DNA from: Brachyspira aalborgi
GTDB lineage: Bacteria > Spirochaetota > Brachyspiria > Brachyspirales > Brachyspiraceae
DNA: 64,000 nucleotides
Assembly (NCBI RefSeq): GCF_008016455.1
Contig: NZ_SAXU01000001.1
Location: 806,001 to 870,000, forward strand
Direction of reading: 5' to 3'
Part shown: positions 27,184 to 36,482 of the stretch, piece after piece
Layout of the letters: each line of letters starts with the position of its first letter
How positions within the stretch are numbered: position 1 is the first letter of the stretch
Position numbers and translations under genes: made by a program
Notes under the pieces: model-generated
Told to the model about the DNA's origin: nothing
Seen by the model: the letters and a program-made list of their open reading frames with translations, nothing else
The model's database searches: none

Positions 27184-27882
27184 TTATAATAGTGTTGGAT
27201 TATTAAATTCATCATCTAATTCCTTTTGTTTTTGCTCTATTTCTCTATAGATATCATAAATTTCATTTTTCTCTTTTTCTATACTATACCCATTGATTTC
27301 TTTATGTATAACTTCTGATATTCTATTACAATAATTTGAAATATGCTTTATATATTTGTCAAATATAAATGAATAGTTGATACTTGATGTAGTTTGTGAG
27401 TATTTTAAATATTTAAAAATTGATTTTAATTTAGGGTAATATAGCTTATAAGAATTAGGAATATCTTTCTCATATTTTTCCAATAAAGCGATTATTTTAT
27501 TTATATTATCAGAATAACCTTTAACTATTTTATATATATCATATAAATAATAAAATTGTTGTGATAAACTGCCATTATCATTATTTATATTATAATAAAA
27601 TTTATCTAAATACTCTTCAGTAACTAATTTATCAATATAAAAATCAAATTCTTTGGATATATTAATACATCTATTAATTTTATTTAATTTAGACTGTAAT
27701 ATAAAACCTAGTATGAATATTAAAATTGGAACAATAGCTTCTATACCAACATGTATTATATCCAAATATGATGTTTTTGTTAGACTATAAATAGTATTAC
27801 TATTTAATCCAAAATTTGTTATCTCAGTATAATTAGTAATATAGTTTGTAATAAAATTAGTTAATATGATTTCATTTGTCAT
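27184..27882 (-). CDS. Hypothetical protein with one membrane helix and a helical cytoplasmic domain
   Basis: The product (232 aa) has an N-terminal Asn/Thr/Ile-rich stretch, a membrane helix at about residues 46-68 (VGIEAIVPILIFILGFILQ), then a long mostly helical soluble part ending in a Glu/Lys coiled coil. GGAG lies 8 nt before the ATG. No family was recognised. It stands alone in a region of broken genes and may be a recent arrival. Confidence 0.65.
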   Translation of the reverse strand: MTNEIILTNFITNYITNYTEITNFGLNSNTIYSLTKTSYLDIIHVGIEAIVPILIFILGFILQSKLNKINRCINISKEFDFYIDKLVTEEYLDKFYYNINNDNGSLSQQFYYLYDIYKIVKGYSDNINKIIALLEKYEKDIPNSYKLYYPKLKSIFKYLKYSQTTSSINYSFIFDKYIKHISNYCNRISEVIHKEINGYSIEKEKNEIYDIYREIEQKQKELDDEFNNPTLL

Positions 27883-28034
27883 CTATAATTCTCCATAAAT
27901 AATAGATTAAATAATCATAATTCAAATATTATATTATTTCAATAATGCTAAAATAATTATAGTTTCATTTAATAGAGTTATACTAAAATCTTATATTCTC
28001 ACTCAAAGCCTAATTATAAATTAATTAATATTTC

Positions 28035-30404
28035 TCATTTAAAAAATTTCCTCTTAAACCTCTCCCTCAATTTCCTAATAGGTATCCACCAAGCCAACTT
28101 ATTAATATTCTTTTCATTTATTTTTAATGAAATCTTAATTCCAAATAAATAAAACATTAAATAATCTTTCGTATTATAAATGCCAAATAATTTTATCCAA
28201 TTCTGTTTTTCATTAATATAATTCCGTAAATAATGTATCTCGCTTTCTTTCTCATTATTTTCTTCAATCAAATAATTTATTATATCGTCTCTATAATTAT
28301 ATTTTTCTTTTTTATTTTCTAATGCATTTTTTAACCAATTCAAGGATTTTACTTTTTCTATTTCAAGTTTTTTATTAATTTCTGTATAATCCATTTTTAG
28401 TAAAAAATCAGTATTATGCATAACTTCCGACAAATCGCTAATTATTCTGTTTTTTATATCAAACATATTCGATAAACTTTCTAATCTTGAAATTCCGCTT
28501 CCTTCGTTTAATATGCATACAAAAGGTTTATTAAAAATTATGGCAAAACAACTTCCATGAAAAGAATCGGTTATTAATAATTCAGAATTTTTTATAGTCC
28601 AAAGCCAATCTTCAATACTTATTTCTTCATTATCCTTAATTAAATATTCAATATCGAGGTTTAATTTATTTAAAATAAAATTAAGTTCATTTTCAATATT
28701 TGTATAAAGAGAATAAACGACAATAAATTTATTATTTTTATTTTTCATTGATTTGCTAACTAAATAATCGTAATCGTTAAGTAAAAATACTGGGTCTAAT
28801 ACATGAGTAGCTTCGACATCAAAATCTTCTTTACAAATTTTTACGCCGTCATATTCTCTAACCGAAACTTTATCAAATTGTTTTAAATAATACTTAAAAA
28901 GTATTTTATCTTTTAATTCTCCTTCAAAATAATTTATTCCAAAAGACGATGAATAAGCAATTTTATTTTTGAAGTTATATGCAAAATTTAGAAAATAAAA
29001 TTGAGCCGTTTCACCATGTGCTTTTGCTCGCCAAACTTGGTCAGAACCGACTACGAAATTATCGCATTTTTCATTTAATTTTTCCAATTCTTCTTTTGAA
29101 AAATATTCGTTTGCAATATTCAAATATTTTAAACCAAATCGATTGCCTAGCATATTGGAATATAAACTATTTTTATAACAGTAAAGATTATTATAAATTA
29201 TTAACGGATTATAACCCAAATCTTCTATAGTTTTATATAAAGCGTAAACCGTCAATATCGCTCCAAAATTATTTTGAAAAAGCATATTTGCTATTGCCAC
29301 ATTATATTTTGGATTATTTGAATTATTATATAAAGTCTCAAAATCTTCTTTATCCAAATTATCAAAAAAATATTTTCTGCTCGCAAATATAGGAACATTT
29401 CCGCCCAAACCTCCATTAGAAATATTATAAACTCTTTTATAATTAAAATTTGATTGATTAATATTTTCAAAAATTGATTTTCCTTTAATACTATTTACCA
29501 AAACCAAAGAAACTCCTTTATCGTCATTATCCTCAACGCCCCAATAATCGCCAATCGTAATATCGCCAGCTCGCTCAAATTTTCTATATTTACAACGAAT
29601 GCACTCTTCTTTGCAAGAAATATGCTCCAAAAACGCTCTCATGTAAAAATCTTCGCTCTTTTTGTCTATATATTCGATTTCCGCCGATTTCAAGAAACAC
29701 CCACCCAACCAACCTAGGGCTTTTTTGTCTCTAAAGCTTATATATTCTATTTTTGCAGTATCGTTAAATTTCTCCAATAAATATTTTCTCCAAACTTTTT
29801 GCGGAACTACGCTATTGCAAAGCAAATCAACCGTTATTAAATTTTCGTAATCTCTACCTAAATAAAAATTTAATGCAGAAACTTGACAAGGCGTCCCTGA
29901 AAATAAAACCAATTTTTTATCGTTTAATAATCTCTTTATTTCAGAAAAAATATTTCCCAAAGAACTTTCGACATATTTCGAGCCTCTCAATTTGTCCAAA
30001 TCTTTTTTGTCTTCAATTATTATATGTTCTACACCAAGCCAATCTTCCCGCCAACTTGCGCCGCATACAAAACCGTTATTTTCAAAAACATAATCGGCAA
30101 TTAAAGTAAACATTCCGCCCGAAGACGATTTCATTCTTATTTCATCGCTCGCCCTTACATCGTAGAATTCTTGATTAAAGTCGGTTTTAAAATTATCGTT
30201 TAGAGCATGGCATTTTTTAACGCATAAACCGCAATCTGTGCATAATTTTTCATCGATAACAGGACAATGAAAGCCTTCTTTAGTTTCAATCATTTTAATG
30301 CAATTATGAGGACAAACTTGTGCGCATACCGAACAACCCGTGCATTCTTTTTTGTCTAAAATATTAATATTATTACCGTTATTTTTTTCATGGAGTTTAA
30401 TCAT
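28035..30404 (-). CDS. Fused FrhB-type Fe-S oxidoreductase and polysaccharide pyruvyl transferase
   Basis: Three parts are visible: a two-cluster ferredoxin domain with Cys motifs CTGCSVCAQVCPHNC (21-35) and CTDCGLCVKKC (55-65); an FrhB-like domain (about 75-330); and a polysaccharide pyruvyl transferase-like domain (about 365-650) with FVVGSDQVWR and ITDSFHGSCFA. A basic C-terminal tail follows. Pyruvyl transferases add ketal pyruvate to surface glycans, and FrhB domains are found in glycan clusters of many anaerobes. AAGGAG is 8 nt before the ATG. It is the gene controlled by repeat-containing leader B. Confidence 0.85.
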   Translation of the reverse strand: MIKLHEKNNGNNINILDKKECTGCSVCAQVCPHNCIKMIETKEGFHCPVIDEKLCTDCGLCVKKCHALNDNFKTDFNQEFYDVRASDEIRMKSSSGGMFTLIADYVFENNGFVCGASWREDWLGVEHIIIEDKKDLDKLRGSKYVESSLGNIFSEIKRLLNDKKLVLFSGTPCQVSALNFYLGRDYENLITVDLLCNSVVPQKVWRKYLLEKFNDTAKIEYISFRDKKALGWLGGCFLKSAEIEYIDKKSEDFYMRAFLEHISCKEECIRCKYRKFERAGDITIGDYWGVEDNDDKGVSLVLVNSIKGKSIFENINQSNFNYKRVYNISNGGLGGNVPIFASRKYFFDNLDKEDFETLYNNSNNPKYNVAIANMLFQNNFGAILTVYALYKTIEDLGYNPLIIYNNLYCYKNSLYSNMLGNRFGLKYLNIANEYFSKEELEKLNEKCDNFVVGSDQVWRAKAHGETAQFYFLNFAYNFKNKIAYSSSFGINYFEGELKDKILFKYYLKQFDKVSVREYDGVKICKEDFDVEATHVLDPVFLLNDYDYLVSKSMKNKNNKFIVVYSLYTNIENELNFILNKLNLDIEYLIKDNEEISIEDWLWTIKNSELLITDSFHGSCFAIIFNKPFVCILNEGSGISRLESLSNMFDIKNRIISDLSEVMHNTDFLLKMDYTEINKKLEIEKVKSLNWLKNALENKKEKYNYRDDIINYLIEENNEKESEIHYLRNYINEKQNWIKLFGIYNTKDYLMFYLFGIKISLKINEKNINKLAWWIPIRKLRERFKRKFFK

Positions 30405-30466
30405 TTTGAAAACTCCTTAATATAAAAATAATTAGATAATTCTTTAATAAATAATTTTCTGCAATG

Positions 30467-30498
30467 AAAAAATCGCCGAAAAAATTTACAATGCGGCG
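30467..30498 (-). terminator. Intrinsic terminator in leader B, with the leader stop codon in its loop
   Basis: Stem CGCCG/CGGCG, a 15-nt loop containing TAA, then A and TTTTTT. The T-run is followed by CATTGCA, exactly as in leader A. All five stem pairs are kept although three positions differ from leader A (only the central bases are shared). Confidence 0.65.
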
Positions 30499-30560
30499 TG
30501 TGTAGTGTAGTGTAGTGTAGTGTAGTGTAGTGTAGTGTAGTGTAGTGGCAAACTAAACAT
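30486..30560 (-). CDS. Leader peptide B containing pentanucleotide repeats (24 aa)
   Basis: AGGAA lies 6 nt before the ATG. The frame reads MFSLP, three copies of LHYTT, then HAAL and TAA, with the stop in the terminator loop. Adding one 5-bp repeat opens a frame through the terminator to a TGA that overlaps the ATG of the pyruvyltransferase fusion (ATGA). Removing one opens a frame that reads past that ATG and stops two codons into the gene. Confidence 0.7.
   Translation of the reverse strand: MFSLPLHYTTLHYTTLHYTTHAAL
30501..30545 (-). repeat. Pentanucleotide tandem repeat, (CTACA) x9 on the minus strand
   Basis: Nine perfect copies form most of leader ORF B. The repeat unit differs from that of leader A while position and function in the leader are the same. 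Confidence 0.95.
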
Positions 30561-30592
30561 ATAAAATTCCTACTTTATTTTTTAATGAATAA

Positions 30593-30620
30593 ATTATAAC
30601 ATATTAATAAAAAAAGTCAA
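30593..30620 (-). promoter_or_regulatory. Promoter of leader B and the pyruvyltransferase fusion
   Basis: TTGACT (30620-30615), 16 bp, TATAAT (30598-30593), with the same AATATGTTATAATTT context as promoter A. Confidence 0.75.
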
Positions 30621-30661
30621 TACTTTAATTTTCTTCTTTTATTATTAATAATTATAAAATA

Positions 30662-31414
30662 TTATTTTATATTTTTTAAAGAATTTCTCATATACTCGAC
30701 TACATTTATATTATAAATATTATTCAATAATTCTAAATTAAAATTCTCAATATCGCCAAAATATATAATCTCTCCTTTATGTAAAAGCAATATTTTATCG
30801 GCAAAATTTAAAGCGTTATTGATATCATGCATCACGGCTATAATGCATCTAAAATCTTTATTAACCCATTCTTTCAAATTATAAATAAGTTCAATTTGAC
30901 TATTTAAGTCTAAATGATTAGTAGGTTCATCCATTAATATAATTTTTGGATTTTGAGCGAAAGCTCTAGCTAAAAAAACTTTTTGAAGCTCGCCACAAGA
31001 AAGTCGATTTATAAGTTTATCTTTCAAATGAATAATATTTAATTTTTCTAAACATTCAAATACAAATTCTTTATCTTCTTTGGTTGGAATTGATAAAAGT
31101 TTATCTTTAAAATTTGCGTATCTTCCCAACATAACCGTATCAAAAACATTATAATCAAAATATATTTCTGAAGACTGACTTAAAAAAGATACGGATTTAT
31201 AAACTTCAATATTTTTTATATTTTTATTATTAATAAATATTGAGCCTTGAAAATCTAAAATATTGCATAAACATTTTAATAAAGTAGTTTTTCCCGAACC
31301 GTTTGGACCTATAATACATAATCTTTCGTTTTCAAATAACTTAAACGATATGTTTTTTAATATTTTTTTATTATTGTAATCGTAAGAAAAAGATAAATTA
31401 TTAACTTCAATCAT
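30662..31414 (-). CDS. btuD: ABC transporter ATP-binding protein, vitamin B12 uptake
   Basis: The 250-residue ATPase has Walker A GPNGSGKTT near residue 36, an LSCGELQKVFLARA signature near 138, and Walker B IILMDEPTNHLD near 158. It belongs to the Fe-siderophore/B12 class. Its start overlaps the permease stop by 4 nt. Assignment to B12 rests on the cobalamin riboswitch at the head of the operon; the protein alone could serve heme or siderophore uptake. It is the last gene of the operon. Confidence 0.85.
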   Translation of the reverse strand: MIEVNNLSFSYDYNNKKILKNISFKLFENERLCIIGPNGSGKTTLLKCLCNILDFQGSIFINNKNIKNIEVYKSVSFLSQSSEIYFDYNVFDTVMLGRYANFKDKLLSIPTKEDKEFVFECLEKLNIIHLKDKLINRLSCGELQKVFLARAFAQNPKIILMDEPTNHLDLNSQIELIYNLKEWVNKDFRCIIAVMHDINNALNFADKILLLHKGEIIYFGDIENFNLELLNNIYNINVVEYMRNSLKNIK

Positions 31415-32415
31415 AGTTTATTATTCCTGCCTATAATAAAAATATATAAGAAAAAAGGCGCTCCTATCAACGCGGTTACTATGCCGATTGGAATATTCGC
31501 TCCCGAAATTATAATTCTTGAAAATATATCGGCAACATTAAGAAGTATTCCGCCAAAAAGAGCGGATATAGGCAAAACTATAATATGATTCGCTTTAAAT
31601 ATTTTTCTTGCAATATGCGGAGATACCAAATCGACAAATCCTATTATTCCGACAAAAGAAACTAAAACGGCGGTTATAAACGAAGAGATAATTATAAAAA
31701 ATATTCTCATTTTTTTAGCGTCTACTCCAAGCGATAAACTCGTATCGTCTCCAAAAGTCATTATATCCAAAACGGTTGAATATTTAATTAAAACAAGAAG
31801 AAAAATTAAAGTAATAAAAATTATAATAAAAATATCGGCAAAATTTTTTAAATATAAATTTCCTAATTGCCATAATATTATTTGATTTGAGTGTTTAGGA
31901 AATATATAAATAAAAAAACTCATAAGAGAATAAAGAAATAAAGATATTACAATTCCAGCAAGAATTATTGAATTATTATTCATATATTTGTCTATTCTAT
32001 TAGATATAAATAAAATAAATATTATAGTTATAAAAGCGAAAATAGTCGAAACCGCTACAAAAACATATTGATTAAAATATATTCCCGTAATTATTAATAA
32101 TGCAGCGCCTAATCCCGCTCCAGAAGATATTCCCAAATTATAAGCGGATGCGAGCGGATTTCTTAATATTGATTGCATAACGACTCCCGTTAATGACAAT
32201 GAAGCTCCGACAAAAAAAGCTAAAATTGAACGAGGCAATCTTATATTAAAAATAATATCCGCGTTGATTTTATTTTCAATTAAATTTGGGTAAAATATTT
32301 TATAAAAGAATATTGATATTATTTCTTTTGGAGATATAAAAATACTTCCAATACATATAGACAATATAATTGAAGCAAAAACAAATATAAGAATTATTAT
32401 AATTTTTTTTATCAT
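31411..32415 (-). CDS. btuC: FecCD-family permease, vitamin B12 uptake
   Basis: This 334-residue polytopic protein matches the BtuC/FecCD permeases, with the conserved RLPRSILAFFVGASLSLTG in the N-terminal third and FVGIIGFVDLVSPHIAR near residue 255. About ten membrane helices are visible. It would form the inner-membrane channel with two copies of the downstream ATPase. Substrate is inferred from the upstream riboswitch. Confidence 0.88.
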   Translation of the reverse strand: MIKKIIIILIFVFASIILSICIGSIFISPKEIISIFFYKIFYPNLIENKINADIIFNIRLPRSILAFFVGASLSLTGVVMQSILRNPLASAYNLGISSGAGLGAALLIITGIYFNQYVFVAVSTIFAFITIIFILFISNRIDKYMNNNSIILAGIVISLFLYSLMSFFIYIFPKHSNQIILWQLGNLYLKNFADIFIIIFITLIFLLVLIKYSTVLDIMTFGDDTSLSLGVDAKKMRIFFIIISSFITAVLVSFVGIIGFVDLVSPHIARKIFKANHIIVLPISALFGGILLNVADIFSRIIISGANIPIGIVTALIGAPFFLYIFIIGRNNKL

Positions 32416-32438
32416 ATTATTATTTTATTACGCGTATA

Positions 32439-33362
32439 TTATTTATCAATATCTTTAAACTCTTTCGGATAAGTCGATTTTGCCATTGAAAATAAAGCTT
32501 GTATAACATTATGATTTGGCAACAAACTTGAGTTTATAAAATATACTTCTTTATTTTTAATAGCTTTTATATTCTGCCAAGATTTACGATTAAGAATTTC
32601 ATTTATTGGATTATCTATATAATCTACGCTTGTAAAAATAATATCGGGATTTGCAGATAAAACGCTCTCTTCTGAAACCGCTATCCAAGAATTTTTATCT
32701 TCAAAAATATTTTTAGCTCCAATAATATTTATCATATCGTCCAAATAAACATTGCATCCGAAAGTATATAAATTCGGCATAGCTCCTATTTCAAAATAAA
32801 CCGATTTTTTATTAGTTATTTTATCGCCAATAGATTTTATTTTTTCAATATTTATTTGCATTTTAGATATAACTTTTTTAGAAGCGTCTTTTAATTTTAA
32901 AACTTCTCCTAAAAAATAAATATCTTCTTCTATTGCGGTTAAAGTATCGCTATTTGGAATAACGGCAACCGACAAACCAAGATTTTTTATAGCGTCTACA
33001 GAATTTTTAGCGGAAAAAACGCTAAATGTATTTACAAATATAATATCGGGTTTAAGAGATATAATTTTTTCAACATCGGGATTCATCATATCGAAAATTT
33101 GCATACTTGAAGTAGATATATTATTTTTTTCTAAAATTTCTTTTGAATAAGAATCTACCGAAATTATTTTATCTTCTTCTTCAATTTCAATTAAAATTTC
33201 CGTAATCGAAGGAGAAAGGCAAATTATTTTTTCAATCTTTTTTGGAATAATTATATCGTTTCCCGCTCTATCTTTTATTTTAGAAATTGAATTATTTTTA
33301 TTATTATAATTACAAGAAATTATTATTAAAAAAATAATTAAAAATATTTTAAAATTTTTCAT
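32439..33362 (-). CDS. btuF: Substrate-binding lipoprotein of the B12 importer
   Basis: A lipoprotein signal (MKNFKIFLIIFLIIISC) is followed by the helical-backbone metal-receptor fold: the IICLSPSITEILIEI start, an MNPDVEKIISLKPDIIFVN region and a C-terminal lobe. This is the class that contains BtuF and FhuD. It lies between the TonB receptor and the permease, the natural place for the binding protein of the same pathway. Confidence 0.87.
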   Translation of the reverse strand: MKNFKIFLIIFLIIISCNYNNKNNSISKIKDRAGNDIIIPKKIEKIICLSPSITEILIEIEEEDKIISVDSYSKEILEKNNISTSSMQIFDMMNPDVEKIISLKPDIIFVNTFSVFSAKNSVDAIKNLGLSVAVIPNSDTLTAIEEDIYFLGEVLKLKDASKKVISKMQINIEKIKSIGDKITNKKSVYFEIGAMPNLYTFGCNVYLDDMINIIGAKNIFEDKNSWIAVSEESVLSANPDIIFTSVDYIDNPINEILNRKSWQNIKAIKNKEVYFINSSLLPNHNVIQALFSMAKSTYPKEFKDIDK

Positions 33363-33382
33363 TGTTATATCCTTATAAAAAA

Positions 33383-35332
33383 TTAAAAATTATAACCTAA
33401 TTCTATCTCCCAAGTAAACGGTTTTGCAACCGAATAAGTCGATAAAATAGGAGTTTTATTAAAAATATTCTTAAAATGCGTAGAGATTATCAAATGCTTA
33501 AACCATATCGAATAAAAAGAAATATTGAAATCATGAAAATCGTCAGAGTATTTAATAGGTTTATAATCCGTTATCGGTCTTTTCATTGAATAAATATAAT
33601 AAATATTTAACGATAAAGAAGTTAAAATATTATTTTCAGAAATAAAATCATAACCTAATAAAACCGAAATCACATCTTCGGGCATTCCTATTTTTGGAAG
33701 TTTATTCTCGCTCATATATGCAAGTTGATAGGAATAACCGACTTTAGCCTTTATTTTATTATAAGTTAAAAATGGAATCTCATAACCTATATTTGCATTA
33801 ACTATATGCGATTTTGCAATATCTACATTTTCTGGTTTTAATCCATACCAAATTATTTTATTACTGTAAACTGTGTAAGAATAAGAGCCTTCAATTTTTA
33901 AGTTGGTTATCGGTTCTAATGTTAATTTTGTAAGTATTTGATTATAATCTTCGGCTTTCAAATTAATATTTCCAAAATCGCCATAATATAAATCGTTAAA
34001 TGTCGGAGCGGTATAATCATGAGAATAAGAAAAATATAAACTGTAGCCCTTGTAAAAATTCAAATTAAAAGCGCCGCTATAAGCTAAATAATTTCTATTT
34101 TTATAACCGTTTAAGTAATCAAGTTGATATTCGTATTTAATAAATGGAAGCAAAGTAAAAATTGGAGTATCTTCATCCCAATAACCAAAAGAAATTTGAG
34201 GTTCGTATTTTATAGAAATAGAATGCCTTTTAGGACTTGTCGGATAATTTGTCAAAATAGCGTTTTTCTCTTCGGTTAAAATATCAAATCTATATTCGGG
34301 AGTTATTTTATTAAACATTGTTATTAAATTAGGCAAAAATTCATCCATTCTATTTAATGAAAAATTAAGCGAAACTGCATGCGATTTATAATCGGATTCA
34401 AATTTACCATTAGAATGAAAAGGTCTATCTACAAAAGAATCGTATAAATAAGACAAATTTATATCATAATTAAGAATATCGGAAAAACCATTATATGATA
34501 ACGAAGATACTAAAGTAGTAAAATTAAACCAAGAATCCGTTGCGGTTATAGGCGGAATATTATATTGAGCTGCGGAACTATTAAAAGAAATATTAACGAA
34601 AGCTCTTATATAATCTTTATTAGGAAGCAAATACTTATAATCTGTAGAAAAATTCATAATAAGTTGACGATTATCATGCAAATAGCCTTTTATTCTATCT
34701 CCCCATTGATTAATAAAATCATAATAATAATTTGCATCCGAATAATAAGAATCGGCGGTAAAAGTAAAGACATGTTTATTATCAAAATTCCTTGAAAATA
34801 AAATTGAAGGACGAATTGTATTATAAGAACCGTAAGAAAGAGAAATTAAAAGTATATCATTTAAAGGCGTTTTTGTCGTTATATAAATAGAATTGCCTAT
34901 AATTTCTATACTTTCAATTAAATTCGCGGGTATTCTTCTTAAATCGACTCCTGCATCCGCATTGCCTTTTGCAGTATTCATTAAAACGCCGTTAATATAT
35001 ATTTTTATGTTATCGGCATTAGCTCCCGCAGGGTCAACGGTTTCATTTCCCATATAATTGCCTTTATTTACAAAACCAGGTTGATTTGCTAAAACTTCCC
35101 CTGCATTTTTAAAGCCCATTCTGTCTATATCTTCCGAAGTTATAATATTGTTATTCACTTTAATAGGTTCTTTAGGTTTGCCTTCGTTAGTAGTAATATT
35201 AGTTAAAGAGGAATTTGTAATTTCAACTCTCGAAGTTACCCAAATACCGCCAATTAATTCTTTAATTAAATAAGATTGAGAATATAAATTAATATTAAAT
35301 ATAAATAATAATATTAGAATTAAATATTTCAT
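33383..35332 (-). CDS. btuB: TonB-dependent outer-membrane receptor, probable B12 receptor
   Basis: The 649-residue precursor has a signal peptide ending near NLYSQS, a plug domain (ITSEDIDRMGFKNAGEVLANQPG to about residue 155) and a beta-barrel of alternating aromatic strands ending WEIELGYNF, the terminal aromatic residue recognised by the Bam machinery. It is in the riboswitch operon with BtuFCD, which supports cobalamin. No obvious TonB box could be picked out by eye. Confidence 0.85.
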   Translation of the reverse strand: MKYLILILLFIFNINLYSQSYLIKELIGGIWVTSRVEITNSSLTNITTNEGKPKEPIKVNNNIITSEDIDRMGFKNAGEVLANQPGFVNKGNYMGNETVDPAGANADNIKIYINGVLMNTAKGNADAGVDLRRIPANLIESIEIIGNSIYITTKTPLNDILLISLSYGSYNTIRPSILFSRNFDNKHVFTFTADSYYSDANYYYDFINQWGDRIKGYLHDNRQLIMNFSTDYKYLLPNKDYIRAFVNISFNSSAAQYNIPPITATDSWFNFTTLVSSLSYNGFSDILNYDINLSYLYDSFVDRPFHSNGKFESDYKSHAVSLNFSLNRMDEFLPNLITMFNKITPEYRFDILTEEKNAILTNYPTSPKRHSISIKYEPQISFGYWDEDTPIFTLLPFIKYEYQLDYLNGYKNRNYLAYSGAFNLNFYKGYSLYFSYSHDYTAPTFNDLYYGDFGNINLKAEDYNQILTKLTLEPITNLKIEGSYSYTVYSNKIIWYGLKPENVDIAKSHIVNANIGYEIPFLTYNKIKAKVGYSYQLAYMSENKLPKIGMPEDVISVLLGYDFISENNILTSLSLNIYYIYSMKRPITDYKPIKYSDDFHDFNISFYSIWFKHLIISTHFKNIFNKTPILSTYSVAKPFTWEIELGYNF

Positions 35333-35342
35333 AATAAAACTT

Positions 35343-35897
35343 TTAATAATTTGTTAATTTTCCCAAAGGGTCAACAGGAGATGTATAATGCGTCCATTCT
35401 GTAGAATTATCGGGTTTTATATTCTCATTACTACCGCCTCCATAATAACCTCTTTCTTGTCCATCGGATTGAATATATATTAACATCCAATTATTAGGCA
35501 TTCCTTTAGTATAATAATTATAATAAACACCCATTAAATATAAAGTATCATTATTAGAGCATATAGTAGCGCCATAGCATTTAGCTCTCGGATACTTTCC
35601 TTGCTTATATGAGGCTTCCCAATAATCGCCCGTTCCATCTTCAAAATACCATCCAAAATAACTATTGTAGGTCGGGTTTAATACTTTTTTACCGCCAATA
35701 TAATTTTTCCATGCATTCGTCATCTCTGAAGGTTTTATTTCTTTTTCTATAGTACCCATTCTAACTTTATAAGTTTTATCTGCCTCCGTAATAATTACTT
35801 TACCTTTTTCATTATCATTCTTTGGCGGATTCATAGGATTTCCGCATGATATAATTAATACCGAAATTAATAATAAAATTAAATTTTTAGTTTTCAT
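35343..35897 (-). CDS. B12-operon lipoprotein of unknown function (YYGGG paralogue 1)
   Basis: A lipoprotein signal ending VLIISC precedes a 165-residue exported domain with many aromatic residues. A C-terminal segment, RGYYGGGSNENIKPDNSTEW, has a close match in the next upstream gene (HAWYGGGEDINILPDKNTDW), so the two are paralogues. It lies between the riboswitch and the TonB receptor. By position it may capture or hand over cobalamin at the cell surface. No known fold was recognised. Confidence 0.8.
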   Translation of the reverse strand: MKTKNLILLLISVLIISCGNPMNPPKNDNEKGKVIITEADKTYKVRMGTIEKEIKPSEMTNAWKNYIGGKKVLNPTYNSYFGWYFEDGTGDYWEASYKQGKYPRAKCYGATICSNNDTLYLMGVYYNYYTKGMPNNWMLIYIQSDGQERGYYGGGSNENIKPDNSTEWTHYTSPVDPLGKLTNY

Positions 35898-35909
35898 TAT
35901 AATACTACT

Positions 35910-36449
35910 TTAAATATTAACTTTTAAATATCCAAATAAAAAATCATATTTAACCCAATCGGTATTTTTATCGGGTAAAATATTTATATCTTCTCCGCCG
36001 CCATACCAAGCATGCTCTTCGCCTTTGTCGTTTATAATAATTAAGCGATATCTTATTCGCATTCCAATGCCTGTTTTATTATCCCAATATACGGCGGATA
36101 AATAAGCTTTATTTTCAAATTTATAAACATAGCATTTTTTAAATTTTGTCCTTGTTCTTCCGTTTTCAATATAGTCGGAATTGGCATCAAAGCGTCCGAT
36201 TATATAAGTTGGAGTTAAAGACGAAGAAGAATAAACCTCTTTATTTGAAGTAATTTCTTTCCATAAATTTGTAAGCGTATTATTATCATTTACATCAACA
36301 TGAGAACTTTTTAAACCGTAATTAACGAGTCTAATTCCTTCGGTTATAATTTCTAATTTATTATCTTTTTTATTATCGTAATTTGCAATCGGATTACCGC
36401 AAGATATTAAAGAAATTAATATTATAATAAACGATAATGATTTTTTCAT
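35910..36449 (-). CDS. B12-operon lipoprotein of unknown function (YYGGG paralogue 2)
   Basis: A lipoprotein signal (ISLISC) is followed by a domain paralogous to the next gene, sharing a central YxA-YW pattern and the WYGGGEDINILPDKNTDW segment. The order of genes suggests a tandem duplication. Regulation by the upstream B12 riboswitch is inferred from cotranscription (33 nt from the preceding gene). Confidence 0.8.
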   Translation of the reverse strand: MKKSLSFIIILISLISCGNPIANYDNKKDNKLEIITEGIRLVNYGLKSSHVDVNDNNTLTNLWKEITSNKEVYSSSSLTPTYIIGRFDANSDYIENGRTRTKFKKCYVYKFENKAYLSAVYWDNKTGIGMRIRYRLIIINDKGEEHAWYGGGEDINILPDKNTDWVKYDFLFGYLKVNI

Positions 36450-36482
36450 TTTTTACAAACCTAAATTAATAAATCAAATATT

